A stretch of 17,641 nucleotides of DNA from Bacillota bacterium (GTDB lineage: Bacteria > Bacillota > Clostridia > Oscillospirales > Ruminococcaceae): assembly GCA_023429685.1 (NCBI GenBank), contig JAEZDF010000157.1, positions 1 through 17,641 on the forward strand. Reading direction: 5' to 3'. The translations under genes were made by a program, and so were the position numbers. Under the pieces are notes generated by a model. It did no database searches. It was given only the letters and a program-made list of their open reading frames with translations, and had not been told where the DNA came from. Shown here in pieces: positions 1-8,069 of this stretch; positions within the stretch are counted from its first letter, which is position 1, and every line of letters begins with the position of its first letter.

Positions 1-2
1 AG

Positions 3-941
3 GCGAAACAAACGCTCGCCGCCTTTATAGACGGCGGGCGTATTGTGCATGGTATCCTGTTAACAGGCGAGCGCGGTCTTGGCAAAAAAACCTTTGCGCG
101 GCTGATGGCGGCGGCGTTTCTGTGCCGCGAGCAGGATGCGCCCTGCCTGCATTGCGTAAGCTGTAACAAGATACTTGCGGGAAACCACCCCGATGTGATA
201 ACCTATTCGGGGGACGGCGAAAAGGTAAGGTCGTTTCACATCGAGACCGTGCGTGAGCTAAGGCGCAAGGCGCTGTTAAAGCCCAACGAGGCGGCGATAA
301 AGGTGTTTATCCTCGCAAACTGCGATACAATGACGGCTCAGGCGCAGAACGCGTTGCTAAAACTCTTGGAAGAGCCCCCCGCGGACACGATGTTTATCCT
401 GACCGCCGCATCCCGCGGTGCGCTGTTGGATACGGTTCTGTCACGACTTACCGAGATTCGCATACAACCCCTCGACACCGAGGAATGTGCCGAGCGCCTC
501 CTCATGCTGCATCACGATATCGACAAGCAGCGTGTGGAAGAGGCGGCACGGCTCTGCGGGGGAAACCTCGGCAGGGCGCAGGACATCCTGTTAAACAACG
601 ACCCGATGGTGCCGGCAAAGCTTGCCATGGGGGTTTTGAATGCCACAGCGCAGAACGAGTACGCACTGCTGCTTGCGCTGGGGGCGGCGGCGGGGGACAG
701 AACGCTGTTCGTGCAGATGCTTGACCGTTTGATGCTGCTGTGCAGGGACATCCTTGCCGCAAAGCTCGGCTCACACACCACATTGACGGGTGAAACGCTA
801 CCCCCACAGGTCTTGAGCGGCATCACCCGCGCAAAGGCGATGCGGATGATAGAAAGCGCGCAGACGGCACAGCGCATGCTATTGCAAAACGCGCAGATAC
901 CGCTTGTCGCATCATGGCTAAGCAGCCGGTTTTTCTCATAA
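3..941 (+). CDS. holB: DNA polymerase III subunit delta' (5'-truncated by window edge)
   Basis: Delta' subunit of the clamp loader, which opens and loads the beta sliding clamp at replication forks. The frame is open from base 3, so the real start lies upstream of the window; the GTG at 45 is internal (A-K-Q-T-L-A-A-F-I-D precedes it in frame). Seen: a degenerate P-loop GERGLGKKT near the N-terminus, a four-cysteine zinc module (C27, C34, C37 and C40 counted from the GTG), then the AAA+ signature region with QNALLKLLEEPP. The conserved SRC motif of DnaX and delta' reads SRL here (T-V-L-S-R-L). A helical C-terminal collar-like region follows. The next gene is ricT, the same holB-yaaT order as in Bacillus, which supports delta' rather than DnaX. 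The call is firm; only the N-terminus is missing. Confidence 0.93.
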   Translation, partial: AKQTLAAFIDGGRIVHGILLTGERGLGKKTFARLMAAAFLCREQDAPCLHCVSCNKILAGNHPDVITYSGDGEKVRSFHIETVRELRRKALLKPNEAAIKVFILANCDTMTAQAQNALLKLLEEPPADTMFILTAASRGALLDTVLSRLTEIRIQPLDTEECAERLLMLHHDIDKQRVEEAARLCGGNLGRAQDILLNNDPMVPAKLAMGVLNATAQNEYALLLALGAAAGDRTLFVQMLDRLMLLCRDILAAKLGSHTTLTGETLPPQVLSGITRAKAMRMIESAQTAQRMLLQNAQIPLVASWLSSRFFS

Positions 942-1260
942 TAATATGATGATAATTCCCCAAAAGGTTAACATAAAAGCGCGCGGCGCAGTCTGCTTAT
1001 GAGTAATAGGCGGACGAGATTGAGGTCGCGACAGTGTCCCGCATAGAGGTAACCTTGTTATATATGCGCAAAAACCCCGTAGCTGTCCGGCAAAGGCTGC
1101 GGCTCAAGACCATTGCTTACGCAATGCTCTACTAAAAAACCCATTTGCTGGAGAAAACGTTTATAACTTAGTTTATTAAAATCCCCGGGTTCGTTTTTGG
1201 TCACGAGCCAACTTTTTGGCTATGCCACTTGCGCAACCTTAGGTAATGAAAGGATGTAGT
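942..1260. other. holB-ricT intergenic stretch with inverted repeats
   Basis: No convincing gene in about 319 nt. It holds several inverted repeats: AAGGTTA (964-970 region) against TAACCTT about 80 nt later, enclosing GTCTGC/GCGGAC (991-996 and 1010-1015, one G-U pair); a perfect CATTGC-TTAC-GCAATG hairpin at 1111-1126; and AGCCAA-CTTT-TTGGCT at 1206-1221, just ahead of the ricT ribosome binding site. None has a proper T-tract. It could be a structured leader, but I recognise no known riboswitch or ncRNA family. Confidence 0.4.
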
Positions 1261-2130
1261 ATGGCAGAGGTAATCGGCGTTCGATTTAAAAACGTAGGTA
1301 AGGTATACTACTTTGCCCCAAACGACATAAACATTGATAAAGGCAACTATGTCATAGTAGAGACGGCCAGAGGTGTAGAGTGCGGCGAGGTCGTGATGGC
1401 AAACCGAGAGGTGGATGACAACAGCATCGTACACCCGCTAAAAAATGTAATTCGTGTCGCAACCGAAAAGGACATCAAACAGGTGGAGGATAACGCCGCA
1501 AAACAGAAAAAGGCGTTTGACGTGTGCCAGCAAAAGATTGCAAAGCACGGTCTTGACATGAAGCTTGTGGATGTAGAGTACACCTTTGACAACAACAAAA
1601 TTTTATTTTATTTTACGGCGGACGGCAGGGTAGACTTTAGAGAACTGGTCAAGGACTTAGCGTCGGTATTTCGCACCCGGATCGAGCTGCGCCAGATCGG
1701 TGTGCGCGACGAGGCGAAGATGCTCGGTGGTCTTGGCATCTGCGGCAAGCCGTTTTGCTGCTCCACCTTTCTTGGCGAGTTTCAGCCCGTTACCATACGC
1801 ATGGCAAAGGAGCAAGGGCTGTCGCTCAACCCCACCAAGATATCCGGCACCTGCGGAAGGCTGATGTGCTGCCTAAAATACGAGCAGGAGGCATACGAAG
1901 ACCTGCTGAAGATTACCCCAAAGATGGGCGCGTATGTCAAGACCAAGGACGGCAGAGGCACGGTGGTGGATGTCAACCTACTCACCGGCATTCTGCGTGT
2001 ACGCCTTGATAAGTTTCCCGACGCAGCACCCAAGGTGTTTACCCGAAGCGAGGTCAGCCTAATTCGCGATGCGCAGATTAAGGTGGATAGCTCCGAGCTT
2101 GCACAACTGCGTAGCCTCGAGAAAGAATAG
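1261..2130 (+). CDS. ricT: RicT/YaaT, PSP1-domain RNase Y specificity factor
   Basis: RicT (YaaT) is known in Bacillus as part of the RicA-RicF-RicT complex, which carries [4Fe-4S] clusters and directs RNase Y processing of mRNAs; it also affects sporulation and competence. Seen: PSP1 domain with the N-terminal VIGVRFKNVGKVYYF stretch, and two paired cysteine motifs, CGKPFCC (C161, C166, C167) and CGRLMCC (C198, C203, C204), matching the cluster-ligand pattern of the family. The start is set at ATG 1261 because AAAGGA (1249-1254) sits 6 nt upstream; the in-frame ATG at 1246 has poorer spacing. Length is 289 aa, normal for the family. RicA and RicF partners are not in the window. Its place after holB fits the Firmicutes order. 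A terminator follows about 30 nt downstream. Confidence 0.93.
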   Translation: MAEVIGVRFKNVGKVYYFAPNDINIDKGNYVIVETARGVECGEVVMANREVDDNSIVHPLKNVIRVATEKDIKQVEDNAAKQKKAFDVCQQKIAKHGLDMKLVDVEYTFDNNKILFYFTADGRVDFRELVKDLASVFRTRIELRQIGVRDEAKMLGGLGICGKPFCCSTFLGEFQPVTIRMAKEQGLSLNPTKISGTCGRLMCCLKYEQEAYEDLLKITPKMGAYVKTKDGRGTVVDVNLLTGILRVRLDKFPDAAPKVFTRSEVSLIRDAQIKVDSSELAQLRSLEKE

Positions 2131-2158
2131 GCGGTAGGCAATACAGTATTACGTACAC

Positions 2159-2197
2159 AAAACCCTTCGGCGCGCGCAGGCGCGTTTGAAGGGTTTT
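2159..2197 (+). terminator. Hairpin terminator after ricT
   Basis: A 10-bp perfect stem, AAAACCCTTC (2159-2168) with GAAGGGTTTT (2188-2197), encloses a GC-rich inner segment that can pair further (CGCG 2171-2174 with CGCG 2181-2184). Only four T residues end the stem, but placement about 30 nt after the ricT stop fits intrinsic termination. Confidence 0.75.
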
Positions 2198-2373
2198 AGC
2201 AAGTCAAACACCACCTGCTGTTTCACATGAGCAGATATAATCACCTACCTTTGGCGCAGTACGAATCATCGTTAGAAATGGTGCCCAAACCTTATAAATT
2301 AGAGTTTTGCTAACGAAGATAAGTATAAGGCGCGAAAAATGGTACCACCATAGAATCGGGGAGGAACGACAAA

Positions 2374-3765
2374 ATGGACGCAAGGATTGAAGGCTTTTTT
2401 AAAGGCAGCGCGGGCAAGAAGATCTGCTTTGTGGGCATCGGGGTATCCAACACCGACGCCATGCTGCTGTTTGCCAAAAAGGGTGCCGTCGTTACGGCGT
2501 GCGATAAAAAAACCAGGGAGGCATTGGGCGAAACCGCAACCATCTTAGAGGAAGCGGGCATCACCCTTAAGCTGGGCGACGGATATCTCAACAACCTAGG
2601 TGAGTACGACGTGGTATTTCGCACCCCGGGCATGCGGTACAACACCCCCGAGCTGGAACAGGCACGCGCACAGGGCGCAGTCATCACCAGCGAGCTAGAG
2701 GTCTTCTTTGACCTGTGCCCTTGCCAGATTATCGCGGTGACGGGCAGCGACGGTAAAACCACCACGACCACCATCATCAGCGAGCTGTTACTAAAACAGG
2801 GTCGGCGGGTTTTCTTAGGCGGTAACATCGGCATTCCGCTACTGGCAAGGATCGAGGAGATTACCCCCGACGATGTCGCGGTGGTGGAGCTTTCAAGCTT
2901 TCAGCTTATCTCCATGCGCACGTCGCCCCATATCGCGGTGGTAACAAACCTTTCGCCCAACCATCTGGATATGCACACCGACATGCAGGAGTATGTGGAC
3001 GCAAAGAAGAACATCTTCCTGCACCAAAACGGGTTTTCGCGCACGGTACTCAATTTTGACAACGACATCACGCGGTCGTTTGTACCCGAGACGCGTGGCG
3101 ATACCCTGCTGTTCTCGCGCAAAAGCAAGGTGAGCCGCGGAGCGTTTGTAAACGACGACGGCTTTTTGTGTATGGCGGACGAAACAGGTGTGCATATACT
3201 GTTCCATCAGGATGAAATCAAGATTCCCGGCGGGCATAATATAGAGAACTACCTTGCCGCCATCGCCGCCACATGGGGCTATATCTCTGTAGAGAATATC
3301 AAATATGTAGCAAAAACATTTTCTGGCGTTGCGCATCGCATTGAGTTTGTGCGGGAGATAAACGGTGTGCGCTGGTACAACGATTCCATCGCCACCACCC
3401 CGTCACGCACCGCTGCGGGGCTGCGCGCCTTTTCACAGCCGGTTATTGTGATAGCGGGCGGGTATGATAAAAAGATACCGTTTGCGCCCCTTGCCCCCGA
3501 GCTGATTCGTTACGCAAAGCTTGTGGTATTGCTCGGGGATACCGCTCATGCCATCCGTGACGCGGTCACTACCTGCGTAGGCTACCGCGAGGGCGCGCCC
3601 GAACTTGTGATGGTCTCCTCGTTGGAGGATGCGGTACACACCGCGCACAATAAGGCGGCAAACGGCGACGTCGTTACACTCTCGCCCGCGTGCGCAAGCT
3701 TTGATATGTTTAAGGACTACAAGACCCGCGGCGAGCGGTTTAAAGAGCTTGTACTCGCACTGTAA
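2374..3765 (+). CDS. murD: UDP-N-acetylmuramoylalanine--D-glutamate ligase
   Basis: MurD adds D-glutamate to UDP-MurNAc-L-Ala in cytoplasmic peptidoglycan precursor synthesis, using ATP. Seen: N-terminal Rossmann-like UDP-binding domain (VGIGVSN around residue 20); Mur-ligase P-loop TGSDGKTTTTT at about 123-133; GGNIG at 149-153; ELSSFQL at 172-178; NLSPNHLDMH at 192-201, where a metal-binding carbamylated-lysine region normally follows; and a C-terminal ligase domain with WYNDSIATTPSRT. At 463 aa it is full length. GGGGAGGA (2358-2365) lies 8 nt before ATG 2374, an unambiguous start. It is not inside a dcw division/cell-wall cluster: its downstream neighbours are two M42 peptidases, 22 nt away, so it probably heads this operon. 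MurD paralogues exist, but the motifs are all intact. Confidence 0.93.
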   Translation: MDARIEGFFKGSAGKKICFVGIGVSNTDAMLLFAKKGAVVTACDKKTREALGETATILEEAGITLKLGDGYLNNLGEYDVVFRTPGMRYNTPELEQARAQGAVITSELEVFFDLCPCQIIAVTGSDGKTTTTTIISELLLKQGRRVFLGGNIGIPLLARIEEITPDDVAVVELSSFQLISMRTSPHIAVVTNLSPNHLDMHTDMQEYVDAKKNIFLHQNGFSRTVLNFDNDITRSFVPETRGDTLLFSRKSKVSRGAFVNDDGFLCMADETGVHILFHQDEIKIPGGHNIENYLAAIAATWGYISVENIKYVAKTFSGVAHRIEFVREINGVRWYNDSIATTPSRTAAGLRAFSQPVIVIAGGYDKKIPFAPLAPELIRYAKLVVLLGDTAHAIRDAVTTCVGYREGAPELVMVSSLEDAVHTAHNKAANGDVVTLSPACASFDMFKDYKTRGERFKELVLAL

Positions 3766-3787
3766 TGCGGAAGGGGAATAATTACCT

Positions 3788-4813
3788 ATGATAAAGGGAC
3801 TCATCGAAGAGCTGACCCGACCCGTGGGGGTTTCGGGCGACGAGGGGGAGGCGGCAAAGACCGCCTGCGCCCTGCTTAGTACCTATGGCAAAACCGCCAC
3901 CGACGTACTGGGTAATGTGATATGCACGGTCAAAGCGGCAGAGGAAGGAATGCCCCACATCCTACTGGACGCGCATCTTGACCAGATCGGGCTTATCGTG
4001 CAGTCTGTGGACGATAAGGGCTTTGTGCACGTCACAAACTGCGGCGGCATCGACCGTCGCGTGCTTATGGCGTCCGATGTGACGGTATACGGCACACAGC
4101 CCTTGTTCGGTATTATATGCAGCAGCCCGCCCCATCTTTCTGCCGAAGGCGACCAGAAAAAGACGCCTAAGCTCGAGGATATTGCCATCGACGTGGGGCT
4201 AACGAAACAGAAGGCGCAGCAGATGATTGCCCCCGGCGACCGTGTAACGCTAGCCGGTCAGGTGGACACCTTAATCGGCGGGCAGATCGTGTCGCAGGCG
4301 CTGGACGACAGGGTGAGCTGCGCCGCCATCCTGCGCTGCCTTGCGCTGCTAAAGGATGAGGTCATCCCATGCGGGCTTTCCGTCCTGTTCTCCACCCGCG
4401 AGGAGGTAGGTGGGCAGGGCGCTGCCACCGGCGCGTTTTCCATCCGTCCCACCGAGGCAATCGTGGTGGATGTCAGCTACGCATATACCCCCGATTCCCC
4501 GCGCCATAAATGCGGCGATATGGGCAAGGGACCGATGATCGGCATTGCACCCATCCTTTCGCGTACTCTATCGACGCATCTGTGTGAGCTTGCACAGCGC
4601 GAGGGCATCCCGTATCAGGTTGAAGTGATGGACGGCACTACGGGCACCAACGCGGATCGTATTGTCGTTTCACGCAGCGGCGTTGTCAGCGGCATGATGT
4701 CTATCCCCATCAAATACATGCATACCCCAATCGAAACGGTCAGCCCCGAGGATGTGGAGCATACCGCGCGCCTGCTCGCAGCCTATATCATGGACAAGGA
4801 GGGCCAGCGGTGA
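3788..4813 (+). CDS. M42 family metallopeptidase (aminopeptidase), copy 1
   Basis: Cytoplasmic di-metal aminopeptidase of the M42 family (glutamyl aminopeptidase/PepA-type, TET-forming; sometimes mislabelled cellulase or endoglucanase M). Seen: metal-ligand series H63 in DAHLDQIG, D173 in ALDDRV, catalytic E205 and E206 in TREEVGG, D228 in VVDVS, and H312 in KYMHTPIE, all in family order. At 341 aa it is standard length. AAGGGGAATA precedes ATG 3788. The stop overlaps the start of the second M42 gene, so the two are translationally coupled. Substrate preference cannot be read from sequence. Copy 2 is clearly diverged (E223 in place of D228), so this is an old paralogue pair, and the two could form mixed complexes (inference). 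Confidence 0.9.
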   Translation: MIKGLIEELTRPVGVSGDEGEAAKTACALLSTYGKTATDVLGNVICTVKAAEEGMPHILLDAHLDQIGLIVQSVDDKGFVHVTNCGGIDRRVLMASDVTVYGTQPLFGIICSSPPHLSAEGDQKKTPKLEDIAIDVGLTKQKAQQMIAPGDRVTLAGQVDTLIGGQIVSQALDDRVSCAAILRCLALLKDEVIPCGLSVLFSTREEVGGQGAATGAFSIRPTEAIVVDVSYAYTPDSPRHKCGDMGKGPMIGIAPILSRTLSTHLCELAQREGIPYQVEVMDGTTGTNADRIVVSRSGVVSGMMSIPIKYMHTPIETVSPEDVEHTARLLAAYIMDKEGQR

Positions 4814-5838
4814 TGATTAAGCTGATAGAAGCACTCAGTACCTTGCCCGGTCCCTCCGGCATGGAGGATGCGGTCAGGGAGTATATCATAAAGCAGATTG
4901 CGGAGCACTGCACCTATCATATCGACGCGCTCGGCAACCTGATTGCTCTCAAAAAAGGTAGGCAAACCCCGAAAAACCGACTGATGATAGCCGCCCACAT
5001 GGATGAGGTCGGTTTTATCATCACATACATTGAGGAGAGCGGTCTGCTGCGTTTTGCGTGTGTCGGTGGCATCGACCCCCGCGTGATTGTCGGCAAGCGG
5101 CTCAAGGTCGGTGCACAGGGGCGTTGCGGCGTCATCGGCACGAAGCCAGTGCACCTTGTAAAGAGCGACGAGCGGGATAAGATGCCCGACCCGGACAGCC
5201 TGTATATCGACATCGGTGCGGCGGATCGGGCAGATGCCCTTCAGCACGTGGCGCTCGGCGACTACGCGGTGTTCGACTCCGCGTTTGTGCGCTTTGGCGA
5301 GGATCTAATTAAGGGCAAGGCGCTAGACGACCGTGCAGGCTGCGCCGTGATGATACAGATGATTCGGTCTGAGCTGGAATACGATACCTACTTTGCATTC
5401 AACGTGCAGGAGGAGGTCGGCTGCCGGGGTGCGGTGGCTTCCGCCTACTCGATAAACCCCGACTATGCAATCGTGCTCGAGGCAACCACTGCGGCAGACA
5501 TTGCGGGCGTTGCGGAGGAAAAACAGGTCTGCCGTCTGGGGGAAGGTCCCGTGGTGTCGTTCATGGACAAGGCAACGGTGTACGACCGCACCCTGTACCG
5601 CATGGCGTTTGAAATGGCAAACGAGCAAGGCATCCCCTGTCAGCCCAAGCGGCTGGTTGCGGGCGGAAACGAGGCGGGCGTAATCCATAAATCCCGCGCC
5701 GGAGTACGAACCCTTGCGCTCTCGATGCCCTGCCGCTACCTGCATTCCCCGGCATGTGTGCTTAAGGTGTCGGACATCGACGCCACACTGCGGCTCGCAA
5801 CAACCGCTGCGCAGGGAATGTGTTCACAGCAGTGGTAA
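4813..5838 (+). CDS. M42 family metallopeptidase (aminopeptidase), copy 2
   Basis: Second M42 di-zinc or di-cobalt aminopeptidase, expected to trim N-terminal residues from peptides in the cytoplasm. Seen: H62 in AAHMDEVG, D172 in ALDDRAG, E200 and E201 in VQEEVGCRGA, E223 in VLEATTA, and H311 in RYLHSP. All metal and catalytic positions are present, with the acidic ligand E instead of the D in copy 1. The start is ATG 4813, overlapping the upstream stop as TGATG; GTG 4810 is the alternative (one residue longer). AAGGAGGG at 4796-4803 serves either. Length is 341 aa, identical to copy 1. It is followed after 67 nt by a GNAT gene in the same direction. Confidence 0.9.
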   Translation: MIKLIEALSTLPGPSGMEDAVREYIIKQIAEHCTYHIDALGNLIALKKGRQTPKNRLMIAAHMDEVGFIITYIEESGLLRFACVGGIDPRVIVGKRLKVGAQGRCGVIGTKPVHLVKSDERDKMPDPDSLYIDIGAADRADALQHVALGDYAVFDSAFVRFGEDLIKGKALDDRAGCAVMIQMIRSELEYDTYFAFNVQEEVGCRGAVASAYSINPDYAIVLEATTAADIAGVAEEKQVCRLGEGPVVSFMDKATVYDRTLYRMAFEMANEQGIPCQPKRLVAGGNEAGVIHKSRAGVRTLALSMPCRYLHSPACVLKVSDIDATLRLATTAAQGMCSQQW

Positions 5839-5905
5839 TGCGGTGCTTCCTGTGAGCATCGGTCAAAAGCGCATCTGGTACAACCTGCATCAAGGGGGTA
5901 TGACA

Positions 5906-6706
5906 ATGGTTCGCATGGTAAACAAAAGCAACGAGGCGGATTTTATTCGGGTGCTTTCATGTAACCCGCTGTTTGGCGCGTCCATCCGCGCGAACTACGA
6001 CGTATACGGGCAGGATGCGCGCTACCTTTCGCTTTGGCTGGTATATGACGAGCAGGCACAGCCCCATATGGTGGTGCAGTACTACCAAGAAACCCTCACC
6101 CTATGCTGTGCGCCGGAGGACGACGACGTCACGTTCTTTGCGTCCTTTCTGAGCATTGCGCCACCCTGGCGGTCGATTATCGGTCCCGAGCGCATGGTTT
6201 CGAGCCTACCGCCCCGCGTGACAGATGGCAGGGGAATGCGCACGGGCAGCGTTATGGTGCTTGATGGCACACCCGTGGAGTTTGCTCCCCCAAAAGGCAC
6301 CCAATCGGTTATCAAACTCAACTACCGCAGTCTGTTTACTCTGCTTGGTGAGTGCAGTGACGAGTATAAAAACCGCGCCGATTACCACCATTGGTATACC
6401 GACCTTTCGTACCGCATACGCCACGGGGGTGCGCGGGTAACGGCGTTAAAGGCGGATGGGATATATGCAAGCAGCGCCAGTGCCTACATATCCGGCGGCA
6501 TCGCCGTTGTGCGCGATGTATGCACCCTGACGGATAAGCGAGGGCGTGGCTACGCAAAGGCGGTTGTATTTGAGCTTTGCCACTCCTTGCATGCCGATGG
6601 CATCCGCCCCTATCTGCTCAGCGTGTCGCCGGAGGCAGACTCGCTGTACCATAAATCGGGTTTTCGGGTGCAGAGCCTGTGGGCGGCACTTTACAATAAC
6701 GTGTAA
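5906..6706 (+). CDS. GNAT-family N-acetyltransferase with unassigned N-terminal half
   Basis: Acetyl-CoA-dependent acetyltransferase by its C-terminal third. Motif A is visible as VRDVCTLTDKRGRGYAKAV, with the pyrophosphate-binding RGRGYA at 212-217, followed by SPEADSLYHKSGFR (motif B-like). The first ~170 residues do not show an obvious second GNAT site, but this arrangement is seen in clostridial two-lobed GNAT proteins. The frame is open back to 5714, but that part overlaps the M42 gene; AAGGGGG (5892-5898) is 7 nt before ATG 5906 and decides the start. ATG 5900 lies too close to the RBS. The substrate is unknown. It lies between the M42 pair and the PLP lyase, with short gaps, so it is probably co-transcribed. 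Confidence 0.78.
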   Translation: MVRMVNKSNEADFIRVLSCNPLFGASIRANYDVYGQDARYLSLWLVYDEQAQPHMVVQYYQETLTLCCAPEDDDVTFFASFLSIAPPWRSIIGPERMVSSLPPRVTDGRGMRTGSVMVLDGTPVEFAPPKGTQSVIKLNYRSLFTLLGECSDEYKNRADYHHWYTDLSYRIRHGGARVTALKADGIYASSASAYISGGIAVVRDVCTLTDKRGRGYAKAVVFELCHSLHADGIRPYLLSVSPEADSLYHKSGFRVQSLWAALYNNV

Positions 6707-6737
6707 CAGTATACCTTGAAAGGCATGAAAACATAAA

Positions 6738-7994
6738 ATGAACAACAATCCGTTTTCCATCAGTCCGCAAACACTGGAGCTCGCTAGGATAGCCGAGTGC
6801 GCCTGCGCGCCGGTTTTTGAGGGCATTGAGCGCCGCGCGGAGTATGCGCAGATGAAGGTACAAAAGGCGTTTTACGATAACCGTGTCAGTGAGATGCACT
6901 TCGCCCCCACAACCGGCTACGGCTACGGCGACATCGGCCGCGATACGGCGGACAAGGTATTTGCGCAGATTGTGGGTGCCGAGGATGCAATCATCCGCCA
7001 CAATTTTGTGTCGGGTACCCATGCGCTCAGCGTCGCCTTGTTTGGCGTACTGCGCCCGGGCGACCTGATGCTCAGTCTCTCCGGGCTACCGTATGACACC
7101 CTGCAGGGGGTTATCGGCATCCGCAACGCGGGCAGCGGCTCGCTAAAGGATTTTGGCGTGCGCTACGAGGAGCTTTCGCTGCTGCCGGACGGTACGCCCG
7201 ACTACGACGAGATAGCCAAGCAGGCGGGTAGGGCTAAGGTATGCTACATCCAGCGTTCGCGCGGCTACGCACTTCGCCCGTCCCTTACCATAGAGGTGAT
7301 AGAGCGGATGTGCCGGACGGTGCGCGCAGCGAATCCGCAAGCAATCATTATGGTTGATAACTGCTACGGCGAGTTTGTAGAGGACAAAGAGCCGACCCAG
7401 GTGGGTGCTCATCTCATCATCGGATCGCTGATTAAAAACCCGGGCGGCGGCATTGCGCGCACGGGCGGCTACATAGCGGGCAGAAGCGATCTGGTTACGC
7501 TGTGCGCCGACCGTCTTACCACCGTGGGCACGGGCAGGGAGGTGGGCTGCACCTTAGGCAATACCCGCGAGCTGCTGATGGGGCTGTTCTTTGCACCCAA
7601 TGTCGTGGCAAGCGCACTAAAAACCGCGGTGCTTGCGGCAAGGCTGTTTGCCGACCTCGGCTTTGATGTATACCCGACCTTCGACCAACCTCGCACCGAC
7701 ATCATACAGGCGGTAACTCTTTGCAACCAGGAGCGCGTAAAGGCGTTCTGCGGCGGCATCCAAAAAGGGTCGCCCGTTGATTCGTTTGCCGTACCCGAGC
7801 CGTGGGACATGCCCGGCTACGAGGACCCCGTCATCATGGCGGCGGGCGCGTTTACCATGGGCGCGTCCATTGAGCTTTCTGCCGACGCGCCCATGCGCGA
7901 GCCGTACGCCGTGTGGATGCAGGGCGGGCTGACCTACTACAGCGCAAAGCTAGGCATCCTGCTCGCCGCCGACGCGGTACGCGCATGCCGGTAA
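6738..7994 (+). CDS. PLP-dependent methionine gamma-lyase family / YnbB-type (aluminium resistance) protein
   Basis: Fold-type I PLP enzyme of the family annotated as methionine gamma-lyase family or aluminium resistance protein (YnbB in Bacillus); it probably cleaves a C-S bond in a sulfur amino acid, but the true substrate is not established. Seen: NRVSEMHFAPTTGYGYGDIG near residue 48, VSGTHALSVALFG at 91-103, the PLP-ring-contacting Asp in MVDNCYGEF (D207), and the Schiff-base lysine K233 in GSLIKNPGGG. The 418-aa length is typical. GAAAGG lies 14 nt upstream of ATG 6738, a long spacing, so translation may be moderate. It ends the plus-strand gene run; the hairpin terminator follows about 30 nt downstream. 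Confidence 0.87.
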   Translation: MNNNPFSISPQTLELARIAECACAPVFEGIERRAEYAQMKVQKAFYDNRVSEMHFAPTTGYGYGDIGRDTADKVFAQIVGAEDAIIRHNFVSGTHALSVALFGVLRPGDLMLSLSGLPYDTLQGVIGIRNAGSGSLKDFGVRYEELSLLPDGTPDYDEIAKQAGRAKVCYIQRSRGYALRPSLTIEVIERMCRTVRAANPQAIIMVDNCYGEFVEDKEPTQVGAHLIIGSLIKNPGGGIARTGGYIAGRSDLVTLCADRLTTVGTGREVGCTLGNTRELLMGLFFAPNVVASALKTAVLAARLFADLGFDVYPTFDQPRTDIIQAVTLCNQERVKAFCGGIQKGSPVDSFAVPEPWDMPGYEDPVIMAAGAFTMGASIELSADAPMREPYAVWMQGGLTYYSAKLGILLAADAVRACR

Positions 7995-8021
7995 AAGATA
8001 TTCAGCTATTAAATAGCAAAA

Positions 8022-8055
8022 AAAGGTCATCCGCCGATAAAAGCGGATGACCTTT
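8022..8055. terminator. Bidirectional hairpin terminator between convergent genes
   Basis: A 13-bp perfect stem, AAAGGTCATCCGC (8022-8034) with GCGGATGACCTTT (8043-8055), and an 8-nt loop. On the minus strand the stem runs into seven consecutive T residues (complement of 8018-8024), a textbook terminator for yyaL. On the plus strand the T-tract is short, but the same hairpin ends the PLP-lyase transcript. Confidence 0.88.
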
Positions 8056-8069
8056 CGAACATTGGCTCA

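Noticed and set aside
1075..1130. SRP RNA or a c-di-GMP riboswitch in the holB-ricT gap (GTCCGGCAAAGG resembles parts of each)
   Set aside because: The conserved loop sequences and overall fold of either family are not present; the similarity is limited to a few bases.
2300..2373. T-box-like leader before murD (a GGTACC-containing palindrome near 2341)
   Set aside because: There is no specifier stem, no complete T-box consensus and no terminator/antiterminator pair; the match is only a short palindrome.
5714..5905. N-terminal extension of the first GNAT protein
   Set aside because: It overlaps the M42 gene in another frame and has atypical composition (Cys/Arg-rich); the RBS points to ATG 5906.
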